Source: Denitromonas iodatirespirans
GTDB taxonomy: Bacteria > Pseudomonadota > Gammaproteobacteria > Burkholderiales > Rhodocyclaceae
Length of the DNA stretch: 49,338 bases
Direction of reading: 5' to 3'
NCBI RefSeq assembly: GCF_018524365.1
Contig: NZ_JAEKFT010000034.1
Span: 1-49,338 of the forward strand
Shown here piece by piece: positions 35,432 through 43,998 of this stretch. A model generated the notes under the pieces. The model searched no databases. It had not been told where the DNA came from and saw only the letters and a list, made by a program, of their open reading frames with translations. Every line of letters begins with the position of its first letter. Positions within the stretch are counted from its first letter, which is position 1. A program made the position numbers and the translations under genes.

Positions 35432-36877
35432 ATGCAGTTACAGCCTGTCATCCTGTCCGGGGGATCCGGCACCCGGCTCTGGCCCCTGTCGCGGGAGCAG
35501 TATCCCAAGCAGCTCCTTGCGCTCGCCGGCGCAGAAACCATGTTGCAGGCCACCGCCTTGCGCCTCGACGGTCTGTCGGGCGAGTGCACCGTGGCCGAGC
35601 GGCCGATGGTGGTGTGCAACGAAGACTACCGTTTCATGACCGCCGAGCAGTTGCGTGCCATCGGCAAGGCCAGCGACCGCATCATTCTCGAACCGGCCGG
35701 CCGCAACACCGCCCCGGCGCTGACGTTGGCCGCCTTGGCGGCGATTGCCGACGGTGAGGATCCGCTGCTGCTGGTGATGCCGGCCGATCACGTGATCGGC
35801 GAACGCGAGGCCTTTCAGCAGGCCGTGGTGGTCGGCGCCCGCATGGCGGCGCAGGGGGCCATGGTGAGCTTCGGCATCGTGCCCGAGCGCGCCGAAACCG
35901 GCTACGGCTACATCCGCTGCGGCGCCGACTACGCCGAGGGCGTACGCATGATCGCCGAGTTCGTCGAAAAACCCGATGTGTCCACGGCCGAGCGCTATCT
36001 GGCCAGCGGCGACTACCTGTGGAACAGCGGCATCTTTCTGGTGCGGGCAGGCGTGTGGCTTCGTGCCATGGCCCAGCTTCAGCCGGAGATCCTGAACGCC
36101 TGCGAAAGCGCGATGCGTGGATGTCGGCGCGATTCGGATTTCATTCGGGTCGATGCCCAGGCGTTTGCCGCCTGCCCGTCGGATTCCATCGACTACGCGG
36201 TGATGGAGCATCTGCCGACGCGGGCAGATGTGGGCATTCCCGGCGTGGTCGTGCCGCTGGCCGCCGCTTGGTCGGATCTGGGCGCGTGGGACGCGCTATG
36301 GCAGATCGCCGAGAAGGACGGCCAGGGCAACGTCGGGCAGGGCGACGTGTTGTTCGAGGATGTGCACGGCACGCTGGCCATCGCTACCGACCGCATGGTG
36401 GCCTGCGTCGGCGTGCGCGACCTGGTGGTGGTCGAGACGCCGGATGCGGTGATGGTGCTGGACAAATCGCGCACCCAGGATGTGAAGAAGATCGTCGCGC
36501 GGCTGAAGGCGGAACTGCGGCCGCAAGCCAGCGCGCATCGCAAGATCCAGCGGCCGTGGGGGTATTACGATTCGATCGATAGCGGCGATCGTTTCCAGGT
36601 CAAGCGCATCGTGGTCAATCCGGGCGCCTCGCTCAGCTTGCAGATGCACCATCATCGGGCCGAGCATTGGATCGTGGTAACGGGTACGGCGCGCGTCACG
36701 CGCGGTGACGAGACCTTCCTGCTCAGCGAGAACCAGTCCACCTATATTCCGCTGGGGACCACCCACCGGCTGGAGAACCCGGGGCGCCTGCCGCTGGAGA
36801 TGATCGAAGTGCAGTCGGGCAGCTACCTGGGCGAAGACGACATCGTCCGCTTCGAGGATTCCTACGGGCGGCAGTGA
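35432..36877 (+). CDS. manC: Mannose-1-phosphate guanylyltransferase / mannose-6-phosphate isomerase
   Basis: This 481-residue bifunctional enzyme supplies GDP-mannose for exopolysaccharide or LPS. The nucleotidyltransferase domain starts with VILSGGSGTRLWPLSREQYP (the signature GGxGTRLWPLSR). LVMPADHVI and FVEKPDVSTAERYLASGDYL follow. The C-terminal cupin isomerase domain contains RPWGYYDSIDSG, MHHHRAEHW and IPLGTTHRLENPG. The ATG at 35432 is preferred, with GGAG six bases upstream; a TTG one codon earlier is unlikely. The 3' end overlaps the convergent gene by 16 bases. GDP-mannose production fits an EPS-forming organism with PEP-CTERM proteins. Confidence 0.94.
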   Translation: MQLQPVILSGGSGTRLWPLSREQYPKQLLALAGAETMLQATALRLDGLSGECTVAERPMVVCNEDYRFMTAEQLRAIGKASDRIILEPAGRNTAPALTLAALAAIADGEDPLLLVMPADHVIGEREAFQQAVVVGARMAAQGAMVSFGIVPERAETGYGYIRCGADYAEGVRMIAEFVEKPDVSTAERYLASGDYLWNSGIFLVRAGVWLRAMAQLQPEILNACESAMRGCRRDSDFIRVDAQAFAACPSDSIDYAVMEHLPTRADVGIPGVVVPLAAAWSDLGAWDALWQIAEKDGQGNVGQGDVLFEDVHGTLAIATDRMVACVGVRDLVVVETPDAVMVLDKSRTQDVKKIVARLKAELRPQASAHRKIQRPWGYYDSIDSGDRFQVKRIVVNPGASLSLQMHHHRAEHWIVVTGTARVTRGDETFLLSENQSTYIPLGTTHRLENPGRLPLEMIEVQSGSYLGEDDIVRFEDSYGRQ

Positions 36878-37452
36878 ACGTTGTCGGGGGACTCGTCGGT
36901 CGGGTCGGTGACAAAGCCGAAACGGCCGGCCACCTCGCGGCGGAGAATCGGCGAGAGCGGCACCCAGCCGCTCGCCAGGGCAATGCCCGCATCGGCGGGC
37001 CAAGCGCCTGCATCGAGCAGGGCGGCCGGATCGACGGCGTCGCCGGCCTGGGTCTGAAAGCTTTCGATCGCCTGGGCCAAGTCTGCATCATGGAGCAGGC
37101 CGACGCTCCCGTCGGCACAGCTGATCAACAGATGGCCCGCTTCGTCGAGCCAGGCCGCCGACGGGGTGTCGACGGCAGCGCCGGTGTGGGTGCTCAGCGT
37201 GCCCTCGGCGGCCAGGCGGAACACCCACGGGGTGTATGCCAGCGATACGAACACCTGCTGCGGCCCGTTCTGAAAATACCAGCGGCCCGCTGCGTCGGCC
37301 AGGTAGTTGCGGCCGATGAAGGCCGCCAGCCCGGCGTGCCGCACCGGCGTGTCGGCCACGCGCCACTGGCCGCGGGCATCGAGCGACAGCCAGCCGAAAA
37401 CGGCCGGCACCGCCGGCCATTTCGCCATCGCCGCCCGGACGGCATCATCCAT
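36862..37452 (-). CDS. Conserved hypothetical protein, downstream of bamD
   Basis: I do not recognise this 196-residue cytosolic protein by name. It begins MDDAVRAAMAKWPAVPAV and has conserved-looking stretches with many aromatics (GWLSLDARGQW, GRNYLADAAGRWYFQNGPQQVFV, YTPWVFRL) and an acidic C-terminus. No signal peptide, membrane helix or enzyme motif is seen. The start lies 12 bases after the bamD stop, so it is probably co-transcribed with bamD. The link to outer membrane assembly is only positional. Confidence 0.7.
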   Translation of the reverse strand: MDDAVRAAMAKWPAVPAVFGWLSLDARGQWRVADTPVRHAGLAAFIGRNYLADAAGRWYFQNGPQQVFVSLAYTPWVFRLAAEGTLSTHTGAAVDTPSAAWLDEAGHLLISCADGSVGLLHDADLAQAIESFQTQAGDAVDPAALLDAGAWPADAGIALASGWVPLSPILRREVAGRFGFVTDPTDESPDNVHCRP

Positions 37453-37464
37453 CGCGGCGGACGG

Positions 37465-38262
37465 TCACCACAGCTGCCACCAGGGCTTGTCGCTTTGCGG
37501 GCCGCCGCTCAGGTAGATGCTGTTCGGGAAGTTCTGGTTCAGCACGCGTGCCGCGTCGTCCCGCAGCTGGGTCATGCCGAGTTTGTCGTAAGCCTGCGTG
37601 AGGAGGTACAGCGCTTCCTCGGTGGCCGGCGTCTGGGGGTAGGACGTCAGTGCCGTTTGCGCACGGTTGGCCGATGCCAGATACGCGCCGCGCTTGAAGT
37701 AGTAGCGCGCCACGTGAACTTCGTATTGTCCGAGCGCGTTGACCAGATACTGCATGCGCTGCCGTGAATCATCCGCGTAGCGGCTGTCGGGGAAGCGCTG
37801 GACCAGTTCGCGGAAGGTGTCGAACGCCTCTTGCGACGCGCGCGGGTCGCGTTCGCTCAAGTCCTGGTTGGCCAAACTGCCCAGCAAGCCGAGGTCTTCG
37901 TTGAAATTGACCAAGCCTTTCAGATAGTAGGCGTAGTCCACGTTGGGGTGGTTGGGGTGCAGCTTGATGAAGCGATCGCAGGCGGCCAGCGCCGAGGCTG
38001 TTTCGTTCGACTTGTAATAGGCGTAGGCGACCTCGAGTTGGGCTTGTTGCGCGTAGCGCCCGTAGGGGTAGCGCGCTTCGAGCTTTTCGAACATCTGGAT
38101 CGCACGCTCGTACCCGCCGTCCGACATGGACTCCTTGGCTTCCGAATACAGCCGTTGCGCGTTCCATCCGGCGGTCTCGTCGTACTCGTCGGGTGTGGCA
38201 CTGCAGCCGGCCAGCAACAGGGCGCCGATTACCGCTAAACTGCGAAGGGTGATTTTGGCCAT
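37465..38262 (-). CDS. bamD: Outer membrane protein assembly factor BamD
   Basis: This 265-residue lipoprotein of the BAM complex helps BamA fold outer membrane proteins. The lipobox is LLLAGC (Cys at about residue 20). Five TPR-like repeats follow (LYSEAKESMSDGGYERAIQMF, GRYAQQAQLEVAYAYYKSNE, VDYAYYLKGLVNFNE, RYADDSRQRMQYLVNALGQYE, TEEALYLLTQAYDKLGMTQL). The length fits the family. The gene is divergent from rluD, with only a 20-base gap between the start codons chosen, so the rluD promoter must overlap the region of the bamD start. Confidence 0.93.
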   Translation of the reverse strand: MAKITLRSLAVIGALLLAGCSATPDEYDETAGWNAQRLYSEAKESMSDGGYERAIQMFEKLEARYPYGRYAQQAQLEVAYAYYKSNETASALAACDRFIKLHPNHPNVDYAYYLKGLVNFNEDLGLLGSLANQDLSERDPRASQEAFDTFRELVQRFPDSRYADDSRQRMQYLVNALGQYEVHVARYYFKRGAYLASANRAQTALTSYPQTPATEEALYLLTQAYDKLGMTQLRDDAARVLNQNFPNSIYLSGGPQSDKPWWQLW

Positions 38263-38282
38263 CGAAAACGCTCTTGTCTCTT

Positions 38283-39242
38283 GTGATTAATCGCGCGGAT
38301 TATAGCGCAGACCCCGACGTGGATCCGGATCTGCCACTGATTGTTCCGGACGCTTGCGCCGGCATGCGGATCGACCAGGTGCTGGCTCAGCTGCTGCCGG
38401 ACCAATCCCGCAATCGCCTGCAATCCTGGGTGCGCGAAGGGCGTGTGCTGGTCGATGACCGCGAGGTGCCGCCCAAGTTTCGCGTGCGCGGTGGTGAGGG
38501 GCTGCTCATCGATGTGCCGCCGCCGCCCGAGGCGGTGGCCGACGCGCCCGAAGCCATCGATCTGACGGTGGTTTTCGAAGACGCTTCGTTGATCGTCATC
38601 AACAAGCCGGCCGGCCTGGTGGTGCATCCGGGCAGCGGCAACTGGCAGGGAACCTTGCTCAACGCCTTGCTGTTTCATTGCCCGGCATTGTCGCGCGTGC
38701 CGCGCGCCGGCATCGTGCATCGGCTCGACAAGGACACCAGCGGCCTGCTGGTGGTGGCCAAGACCCTGGCGGCGCAAACCGATCTGGTGCGCCAGTTGCA
38801 GGCCCGGTCGGTCCATCGGGTCTACCTGGCGCTGGCTCATGGTGCGATTGCTGCCGGCGGTACCGTGGATGCGCCGATCGGCCGCCATCCCACACAGCGC
38901 ACCCGCATGGCGGTGGTCGGGCAGGGGCGCGATGCCGTCACGCACTACACGGTGGTCAGCCGCTTCGCCGATTGCACGCTGGTGCGTTGCCGGCTCGAAA
39001 CCGGTCGTACGCACCAGATCCGGGTCCACATGGCCCACATCGGTCACCCCTTGGTGGGCGATCCGGTCTATGGCAAGCGTCGCTGCCTCGATCCGATTCT
39101 GCAGGCCTTTCCCCGTCAGGCACTGCATGCCACGCAGCTTGGCCTGATTCATCCGGTCAGCGGCGAAGCGATGTCCTGGGAGGCGCCCATGCCCGATGAC
39201 ATGCAGACGCTGATCGCCTCGCTGGGAGATGCGGCACCATGA
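38283..39242 (+). CDS. rluD: 23S rRNA pseudouridine synthase RluD
   Basis: The enzyme converts uridines 1911/1915/1917 of 23S rRNA helix 69 to pseudouridine. An S4-like RNA-binding domain at the N-terminus (MRIDQVLAQLLPDQSRNRLQ, GRVLVDDREV) is followed by the catalytic domain with the aspartate in GIVHRLDKDTSGLLVVAKT. Conserved RVYLALAHG and GRTHQIRVHMAHIGHPLVGD complete the RluA/C/D family pattern. The start is uncertain: GTG 38283, TTG 38274 and GTG 38319 are in frame and none has a strong ribosome binding site. The last four bases overlap pgeF (ATGA), a common gene pair. Confidence 0.92.
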   Translation: MINRADYSADPDVDPDLPLIVPDACAGMRIDQVLAQLLPDQSRNRLQSWVREGRVLVDDREVPPKFRVRGGEGLLIDVPPPPEAVADAPEAIDLTVVFEDASLIVINKPAGLVVHPGSGNWQGTLLNALLFHCPALSRVPRAGIVHRLDKDTSGLLVVAKTLAAQTDLVRQLQARSVHRVYLALAHGAIAAGGTVDAPIGRHPTQRTRMAVVGQGRDAVTHYTVVSRFADCTLVRCRLETGRTHQIRVHMAHIGHPLVGDPVYGKRRCLDPILQAFPRQALHATQLGLIHPVSGEAMSWEAPMPDDMQTLIASLGDAAP

Positions 39243-39973
39243 ATCCAGACCACTGGATCGTCCCCGATTGGCCGGCTCCCGCGCGTGTTCGGGCTTTGAT
39301 GACGACCCGTGCCGGTGGCGTCAGTTCGGGGGGCTTCGCCAGTCTCAATCTTGGCGATCATGTCGGCGACGATCCGCTGGCCGTCGCCGAAAACCGGCGG
39401 CGGGTGACCGAGGCGCTGCCGGGATCTCCCGTCTGGCTCAATCAGGTGCACGGGGTCGATGTGGTGGTGGCGGACGAAACCAGTACGGGCGCGACGGCCG
39501 ACGCGTCGCTGACCCGGCGCGAATCGACGGTGTGTGCCGTGATGACGGCCGACTGCCTGCCGGTGTTGTTCTGCGATGTCGGGGGGCGGGTCGTCGCCGC
39601 GGCCCATGCGGGATGGCGGGGCCTTCACGCGGGTGTGCTCGAGCGCACGGTGTCGGCGCTCGGGGTGCCGCCCGCTGAGGTGATGGCGTGGCTGGGGGCG
39701 GCGATCGGCCCGGAGGCCTTCGAGGTGGGCGACGAGGTGCGCGCCGCCTTTGTCGGCGAGCGCGCATCGGCCGCCGCGGCGTTCAAGCCGGGGAGCGAGC
39801 GGGGCAAGTGGCTGGCCGATCTTTTCCTTCTGGCCCGTCAGCGACTTGCGGCATGTGGCGTGACACGGGTCTATGGCGGCGGAATGTGCACCGTCAGTGA
39901 TCCGCGGCGGTTTTTCTCCTATCGTCGCGACGGCCAGACCGGCCGGATGGCCGCCATGGTGTGGCTGTCTTGA
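39239..39973 (+). CDS. pgeF: Peptidoglycan editing factor PgeF (YfiH, laccase-domain protein)
   Basis: This 244-residue cytosolic protein of the YfiH/DUF152 family removes wrongly incorporated L-serine from peptidoglycan precursors; older annotations call it a polyphenol oxidase. The metal-binding residues are a His in LNQVHGVDVV, the Cys in TADCLPVLF and the His in AAHAGWRGL. GAAIGPEAFEVGDEV and the C-terminal FFSYRRDGQTGRMAAM are characteristic. It is in an operon with rluD, sharing an ATGA overlap, as in many proteobacteria. Confidence 0.92.
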   Translation: MNPDHWIVPDWPAPARVRALMTTRAGGVSSGGFASLNLGDHVGDDPLAVAENRRRVTEALPGSPVWLNQVHGVDVVVADETSTGATADASLTRRESTVCAVMTADCLPVLFCDVGGRVVAAAHAGWRGLHAGVLERTVSALGVPPAEVMAWLGAAIGPEAFEVGDEVRAAFVGERASAAAAFKPGSERGKWLADLFLLARQRLAACGVTRVYGGGMCTVSDPRRFFSYRRDGQTGRMAAMVWLS

Positions 39974-40076
39974 GCCTTGGCCATTGCGTTCCGAATGAAC
40001 GATTTGGTGCCATCTGCATGCCTGAAACCATTGCGTGGTGTGCCTGTGGCGATTGCGCGATGGCGCGGCACGGGTA

Positions 40077-40298
40077 TTATTGATTCCGGTCGGATTCGTT
40101 TGGCTGTGCCGCGGAGTCGATGTCGTCGTCTTTTTCGCGTAGTTTACGGCGACGGGCCGGCGTGCCGAACAACCAGAGAAACAGGCTCATTGGTAGCAGA
40201 CCCAGAAAAACAAAGGTGAGCACGCCCCCGACCACCGTCGTGTCGGTGATGGCAGCCAGCAAGGCCACGTAGAGCCAGGCGATTGCGATGATGTACAT
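40077..40298 (-). CDS. Small two-helix membrane protein divergent from phaC
   Basis: From ATG 40298 the product is 73 residues. Two hydrophobic segments (IAIAWLYVALLAAI and VVGGVLTFVFLGLLPMSLFLWLF) are followed by a charged tail (RRRKLREKDDDIDS). A larger frame extends upstream to 40574, but that part is antisense to phaC and not credible. It starts 67 bases from the phaC start on the opposite strand, so it may share the promoter region. I do not know its function. Confidence 0.65.
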   Translation of the reverse strand: MYIIAIAWLYVALLAAITDTTVVGGVLTFVFLGLLPMSLFLWLFGTPARRRKLREKDDDIDSAAQPNESDRNQ

Positions 40299-40365
40299 CG
40301 TGCGATTGTAGCCGCCCTTCGTGGTCCTCGCCGACGGCCGGGCGGATGGTTCCCGAGGAGAAGGA

Positions 40366-42093
40366 ATGACAGACAGCAAGACGCCCACGTTCCCCAACGT
40401 GACCGAGATGTTCAAGTTCGGCGAGCAGTTTGCCAAGCAGTTCTTCGATGTGGTGGGCAAGCATGGCGAATCGCTCAAGCATGCCGGCGGGCGCATTCCA
40501 CTGCCTGAGACCGAGGCGATGTCCACCCTGCAACAGGACTTCGCGCGTCGCCACGCGCAATTGTGGTCGCACATGCTGCAGCGCCAGCCCGGTAGTAGCG
40601 CCGAGCCGCTGGTGCCCGCTCCTCGGGGGGATCGCCGCTTCTCGTCGGAAGCCTGGCAGGAAAGCCCGATGTACGACTATCTGCGCCAGGCTTATCTGCT
40701 CAATGCGGAATATCTGAATCAGGTAGCAGACGCTCTGCCGGTCGCCGACGGACGCGCCAAGGCACGCCTGCAGTTCCTGACGCGCCAGTATGTCGATGCG
40801 CTGGCGCCGAGCAATTTCGCGGCGACCAATCCCGAGTTCATCAAGAAGGCGCTGGAGACCAAGGGCGAGAGTATCTCGGCTGGTATCCAGAATCTGCTGG
40901 CCGACATGGAGAAGGGCCGCATCTCGATGACCGACGACGAGGCCTTCGAGGTGGGCCGAAATCTGGCCACCACGCCGGGGACGGTCATCTACGAGAACGC
41001 GCTGATGCAGCTGATCCAGTATTCGCCGCTGACCGACAAGGTCGCCACGAATCCGCTGCTGATCGTGCCGCCGTGCATCAACAAGTTCTACATCATGGAC
41101 TTGCAGCCGCACAACTCGCTGGTCCGTTTCATTGTCGAGCAAGGATTCACGGTATTCCTGGTGTCATGGCGGAACCCGAAGGGCGATCTGGCACACGCGA
41201 GCTGGGACGACTATCTCGAGCAGGGGCCGCTGGCGGCGCTCGACGTTGTCCGGCAGGTTACCGGTGTCAAGAAGCCCAACGTGCTGGGATTCTGTGTCGG
41301 CGGCACCTTGCTGACCTCGGCGCTGGCCGTGGCCAGAGGGCGCGGCGAGGATCCAGTCGAGAGCCTGACGCTGATGACCACCTTGCTCGACTTCGCCGAT
41401 GCCGGAGAATTGGGCTGCCTGGTGGATGAAACCTCGGTGGCTGCGCGTGAAGCGACCATCGGCAAGGGCGGGCTGCTGCCCGGGCAGGAACTGGCCAACG
41501 TGTTTTCGGCGCTGCGCGCCAACGATCTGGTGTGGCAGTATGTCGTTGGCAACTATCTGAAGGGCGACAAGCCCGCGGCGTTCGATCTGTTGTACTGGAA
41601 TTCCGACAGCACCAACTTGCCCGGGCCGTTCCTGTCCTGGTATCTGCGGAACATGTACCTGGAGAACAACCTGCGTGTGCCTGGGCGACTGAAGATGCTC
41701 GGGGTCAAGGTCGATCTGGGCAAGGTGGATGTCCCTGCGTATTTGCTGGCGGCCCGGGAAGACCATATCGTGCCGTGGCAGAGCGCCTATCTCGCGCGCA
41801 AGCTGCTGGGAGGCGAAACGACGTTCGTGCTCGGCGCCAGTGGCCACATCGCTGGCGCCATCAATCCGGCCAGCAAGAATCGGCGCAGTTTCTGGACGGG
41901 CGATGGGCAGTCCGCAGCGCCGGAAGAATGGCTGGAAGGCGCGGAGGAGCAGCCCGGCAGCTGGTGGTTGCACTGGATCGAGTGGCTCAAGAAGCGCGGA
42001 GGCAAGACCATTGCCGCGCGGGGCCGGTTGGGGAATGCGACCTATCAGGCCATCGAGCCGGCACCGGGGCGCTATGTGAAGGAGAAGTCCTGA
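40366..42093 (+). CDS. phaC: Class I poly(3-hydroxyalkanoate) synthase
   Basis: This 575-residue enzyme polymerises (R)-3-hydroxybutyryl-CoA and similar short-chain monomers on the PHB granule. The lipase-like box GFCVGGT has the catalytic Cys310, and the partners are Asp466 (AAREDHIVPW) and His494 (ASGHIAGAINP). The spacing matches the well-known Ralstonia enzyme (C319, D480, H508) with a shift of 9-14. The conserved ATTPGTVIYENAL and NPLLIVPPCINKFYIMDL are present, as is the N-terminal helix region of class I. The start at 40366 has GAGGAGAAGG directly upstream. It is the first gene of the pha cluster. Confidence 0.96.
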   Translation: MTDSKTPTFPNVTEMFKFGEQFAKQFFDVVGKHGESLKHAGGRIPLPETEAMSTLQQDFARRHAQLWSHMLQRQPGSSAEPLVPAPRGDRRFSSEAWQESPMYDYLRQAYLLNAEYLNQVADALPVADGRAKARLQFLTRQYVDALAPSNFAATNPEFIKKALETKGESISAGIQNLLADMEKGRISMTDDEAFEVGRNLATTPGTVIYENALMQLIQYSPLTDKVATNPLLIVPPCINKFYIMDLQPHNSLVRFIVEQGFTVFLVSWRNPKGDLAHASWDDYLEQGPLAALDVVRQVTGVKKPNVLGFCVGGTLLTSALAVARGRGEDPVESLTLMTTLLDFADAGELGCLVDETSVAAREATIGKGGLLPGQELANVFSALRANDLVWQYVVGNYLKGDKPAAFDLLYWNSDSTNLPGPFLSWYLRNMYLENNLRVPGRLKMLGVKVDLGKVDVPAYLLAAREDHIVPWQSAYLARKLLGGETTFVLGASGHIAGAINPASKNRRSFWTGDGQSAAPEEWLEGAEEQPGSWWLHWIEWLKKRGGKTIAARGRLGNATYQAIEPAPGRYVKEKS

Positions 42094-42195
42094 GCCGCAC
42101 GGGGTCAGGGCCAGAGTTTCAGCTCGGCAGGGACAAAGGGGCGCTGCCGGGCGTGTGTGCGAAGCCCCTGCGAAACGAAGGGAGAGGAGAGAAAT

Positions 42196-42936
42196 ATGGC
42201 GCGTATTGCACTGGTAACGGGTGGTATGGGTGGCTTGGGCGAAGCGGTTTGCATCAAGCTGGCGGCCCTCGGCTATCGCGTGGTCACGACCCATTCGCCC
42301 GGAAACAACAAGGCGGCGGAGTGGCTGCAGTCAATGAACGGCATGGGCTATGGCTTCCGTGCCGTGCCGTGTGACGTATCCGATTTCGATTCGGCCAAGG
42401 AATGCGTGGCCCGCGTGACGGCGGAAGTCGGCCCAGTCGATGTCTTGGTCAACAACGCGGGAATCACCCGCGACATGACCTTCAAGAAAATGACCAAGGC
42501 CGACTGGGATGCCGTGATCAGCACCAACCTCGATAGCGTCTTCAACATGACCAAGCAGGTCATCGATGGCATGGTCGAGCGCAAGTGGGGCCGGGTGATC
42601 AACGTGTCGTCGGTGAACGGCCAGAAGGGCGCGTTTGGCCAGACCAACTATTCGGCAGCGAAGGCCGGCATGCATGGCTTCACCAAGGCGTTGGCGCTTG
42701 AAGTCGCGCGCAACGGCGTGACCGTCAATACCATCTCGCCGGGGTATATCGGCACCAAGATGGTGATGGCGATCCCGCAGGAGATTCTAGACTCCAAGAT
42801 TCTTCCGCAGATTCCGATCAGCCGCTTGGGCAAGCCGGAAGAGATCGCAGGCCTGGTTGCCTACTTGTCGTCCGAAGAGGCGGCGTTCGTCACGGGCGCG
42901 AACATTTCCATCAACGGTGGACAGCACATGTTCTGA
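42196..42936 (+). CDS. phaB: Acetoacetyl-CoA reductase (first copy)
   Basis: This 246-residue short-chain dehydrogenase reduces acetoacetyl-CoA to (R)-3-hydroxybutyryl-CoA with NADPH. The cofactor motif is TGGMGGLGEAV. The active site is NVSSVNGQKGAFGQTNYSAA followed by K of KAG (catalytic Ser, Tyr, Lys). VDVLVNNAGITRD and the C-terminal SINGGQHMF match PhaB. A strong GGAGAGGAG site lies before the ATG at 42196. It is 102 bases after phaC and followed by a terminator. A second copy lies downstream. Confidence 0.94.
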   Translation: MARIALVTGGMGGLGEAVCIKLAALGYRVVTTHSPGNNKAAEWLQSMNGMGYGFRAVPCDVSDFDSAKECVARVTAEVGPVDVLVNNAGITRDMTFKKMTKADWDAVISTNLDSVFNMTKQVIDGMVERKWGRVINVSSVNGQKGAFGQTNYSAAKAGMHGFTKALALEVARNGVTVNTISPGYIGTKMVMAIPQEILDSKILPQIPISRLGKPEEIAGLVAYLSSEEAAFVTGANISINGGQHMF

Positions 42937-42959
42937 CGGGCTGCTGCCGGTTGTCGAGC

Positions 42960-42988
42960 AAGGCGCACTTCGGTGCGCCTTCTTTTTT
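42960..42988 (+). terminator. Rho-independent terminator after first phaB
   Basis: AAGGCGCAC pairs with GTGCGCCTT around a stable TTCG tetraloop, directly followed by CTTTTTT. It separates the phaC-phaB transcript from the second phaB. Confidence 0.92.
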
Positions 42989-43000
42989 GTAGATTTATGG

Positions 43001-43066
43001 TGCAGTGCAATATTCCTTTCGTTTTAGGCTTATAATCCGGCCAAGGCATATCGTGCATTGCGCAAT
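43001..43066 (+). promoter_or_regulatory. Promoter region and TGCA-rich palindromes before second phaB
   Basis: A perfect -10 box TATAAT lies at 43031-43036, with no clear -35. It is flanked by TGCAGTGCAATATT (43001-43014) and by TGCATTGCGCAAT with the 10-base palindrome ATTGCGCAAT at 43057-43066. TGC/GCA-rich palindromes are typical binding sites of PhaR-type repressors, and phaR is two genes away. Control by PhaR is inferred. Confidence 0.45.
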
Positions 43067-43138
43067 CGGATGTGACAGCTTGCGTACGGCGGCGGCGCGG
43101 ATGCCCAAGTCATCGATAAGTGAGATAAGGGGTTGATT

Positions 43139-43879
43139 ATGACCAAGAAGATCGCATTGGTTACCGGCGCAATGGGCGGGCTCGGGACTGCGATTTGCCA
43201 AGCGTTTGCCAAGGATGGCATGACGGTGGTGGCAAACTGTCTGCCGGGGTTTGCGGAAAAGGATGCCTGGCTGGACAAACAGAAGGCGCTGGGTTTTGAT
43301 TTCCTGGTCGCGGAAGGGGATGTGTCCGACTACGACTCATGCAAGGTGATGGTCGACAAGATCGAAGCGGACATCGGTCCGGTCGATGTGTTGGTGAACA
43401 ACGCCGGCATTACCCGCGACAAGTTTTTCCCGAAGATGGAAACCGGTCAGTGGCAGGCCGTCATCAATACCAACCTGAACAGCCTGTTCAACGTCACGCA
43501 CCACATCTCGCCGAAAATGGCCGAGCGCGGCTGGGGTCGGATCATCAACATCTCGTCGGTCAACGGCGTCAAGGGGCAGGCCGGCCAGACCAACTACTCG
43601 ACCGCCAAGGCCGGCGTGCTGGGCTTCACCAAGGCGCTGGCGCAGGAGCTGGCAACCAAGGGTGTGACGGTCAACGCCATCGCGCCGGGCTACATCGCGA
43701 CCGACATGGTGATGGCGATTCGCGAAGACGTGCGCCAGGCCATTACCGACACCGTGCCGATGAAGCGTCTGGGCAAGCCGGAAGAGATCGGCGGCCTGTG
43801 CGCCTACCTGGCATCGGAGATGGCCGGTTACATCACCGGCTCGACGGTGAACATCAATGGCGGTTTGCACATGGCGTAA
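43139..43879 (+). CDS. phaB: Acetoacetyl-CoA reductase (second copy)
   Basis: This is a second 246-residue PhaB paralogue with cofactor motif TGAMGGLGTAI and active site NISSVNGVKGQAGQTNYSTA followed by K. The two copies are clearly related but diverged (different N-terminal regions and C-termini INGGLHMA versus INGGQHMF), so this is an old duplication. It has its own promoter and terminator and an AAGGGG ribosome binding site before ATG 43139. Both copies keep all catalytic residues; different expression or cofactor use is possible. Confidence 0.94.
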   Translation: MTKKIALVTGAMGGLGTAICQAFAKDGMTVVANCLPGFAEKDAWLDKQKALGFDFLVAEGDVSDYDSCKVMVDKIEADIGPVDVLVNNAGITRDKFFPKMETGQWQAVINTNLNSLFNVTHHISPKMAERGWGRIINISSVNGVKGQAGQTNYSTAKAGVLGFTKALAQELATKGVTVNAIAPGYIATDMVMAIREDVRQAITDTVPMKRLGKPEEIGGLCAYLASEMAGYITGSTVNINGGLHMA

Positions 43880-43906
43880 TTGCCGCATTGCGAAAAGCAT
43901 CACGGC

Positions 43907-43936
43907 AAACCCCGTCTTAGGGCGGGGTTTTTCTTT
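43907..43936 (+). terminator. Rho-independent terminator after second phaB
   Basis: AAACCCCG pairs with CGGGGTTT (two more pairs are possible at the loop side), followed by TTCTTT. A -10-like TATAAT for phaR lies 12 bases further on, at 43948-43953. Confidence 0.88.
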
Positions 43937-43998
43937 GCGCGCCGCGGTATAATCGGCGCGAGAGTGGGACATCCACCCACCGCGTGGAGACGAACACA

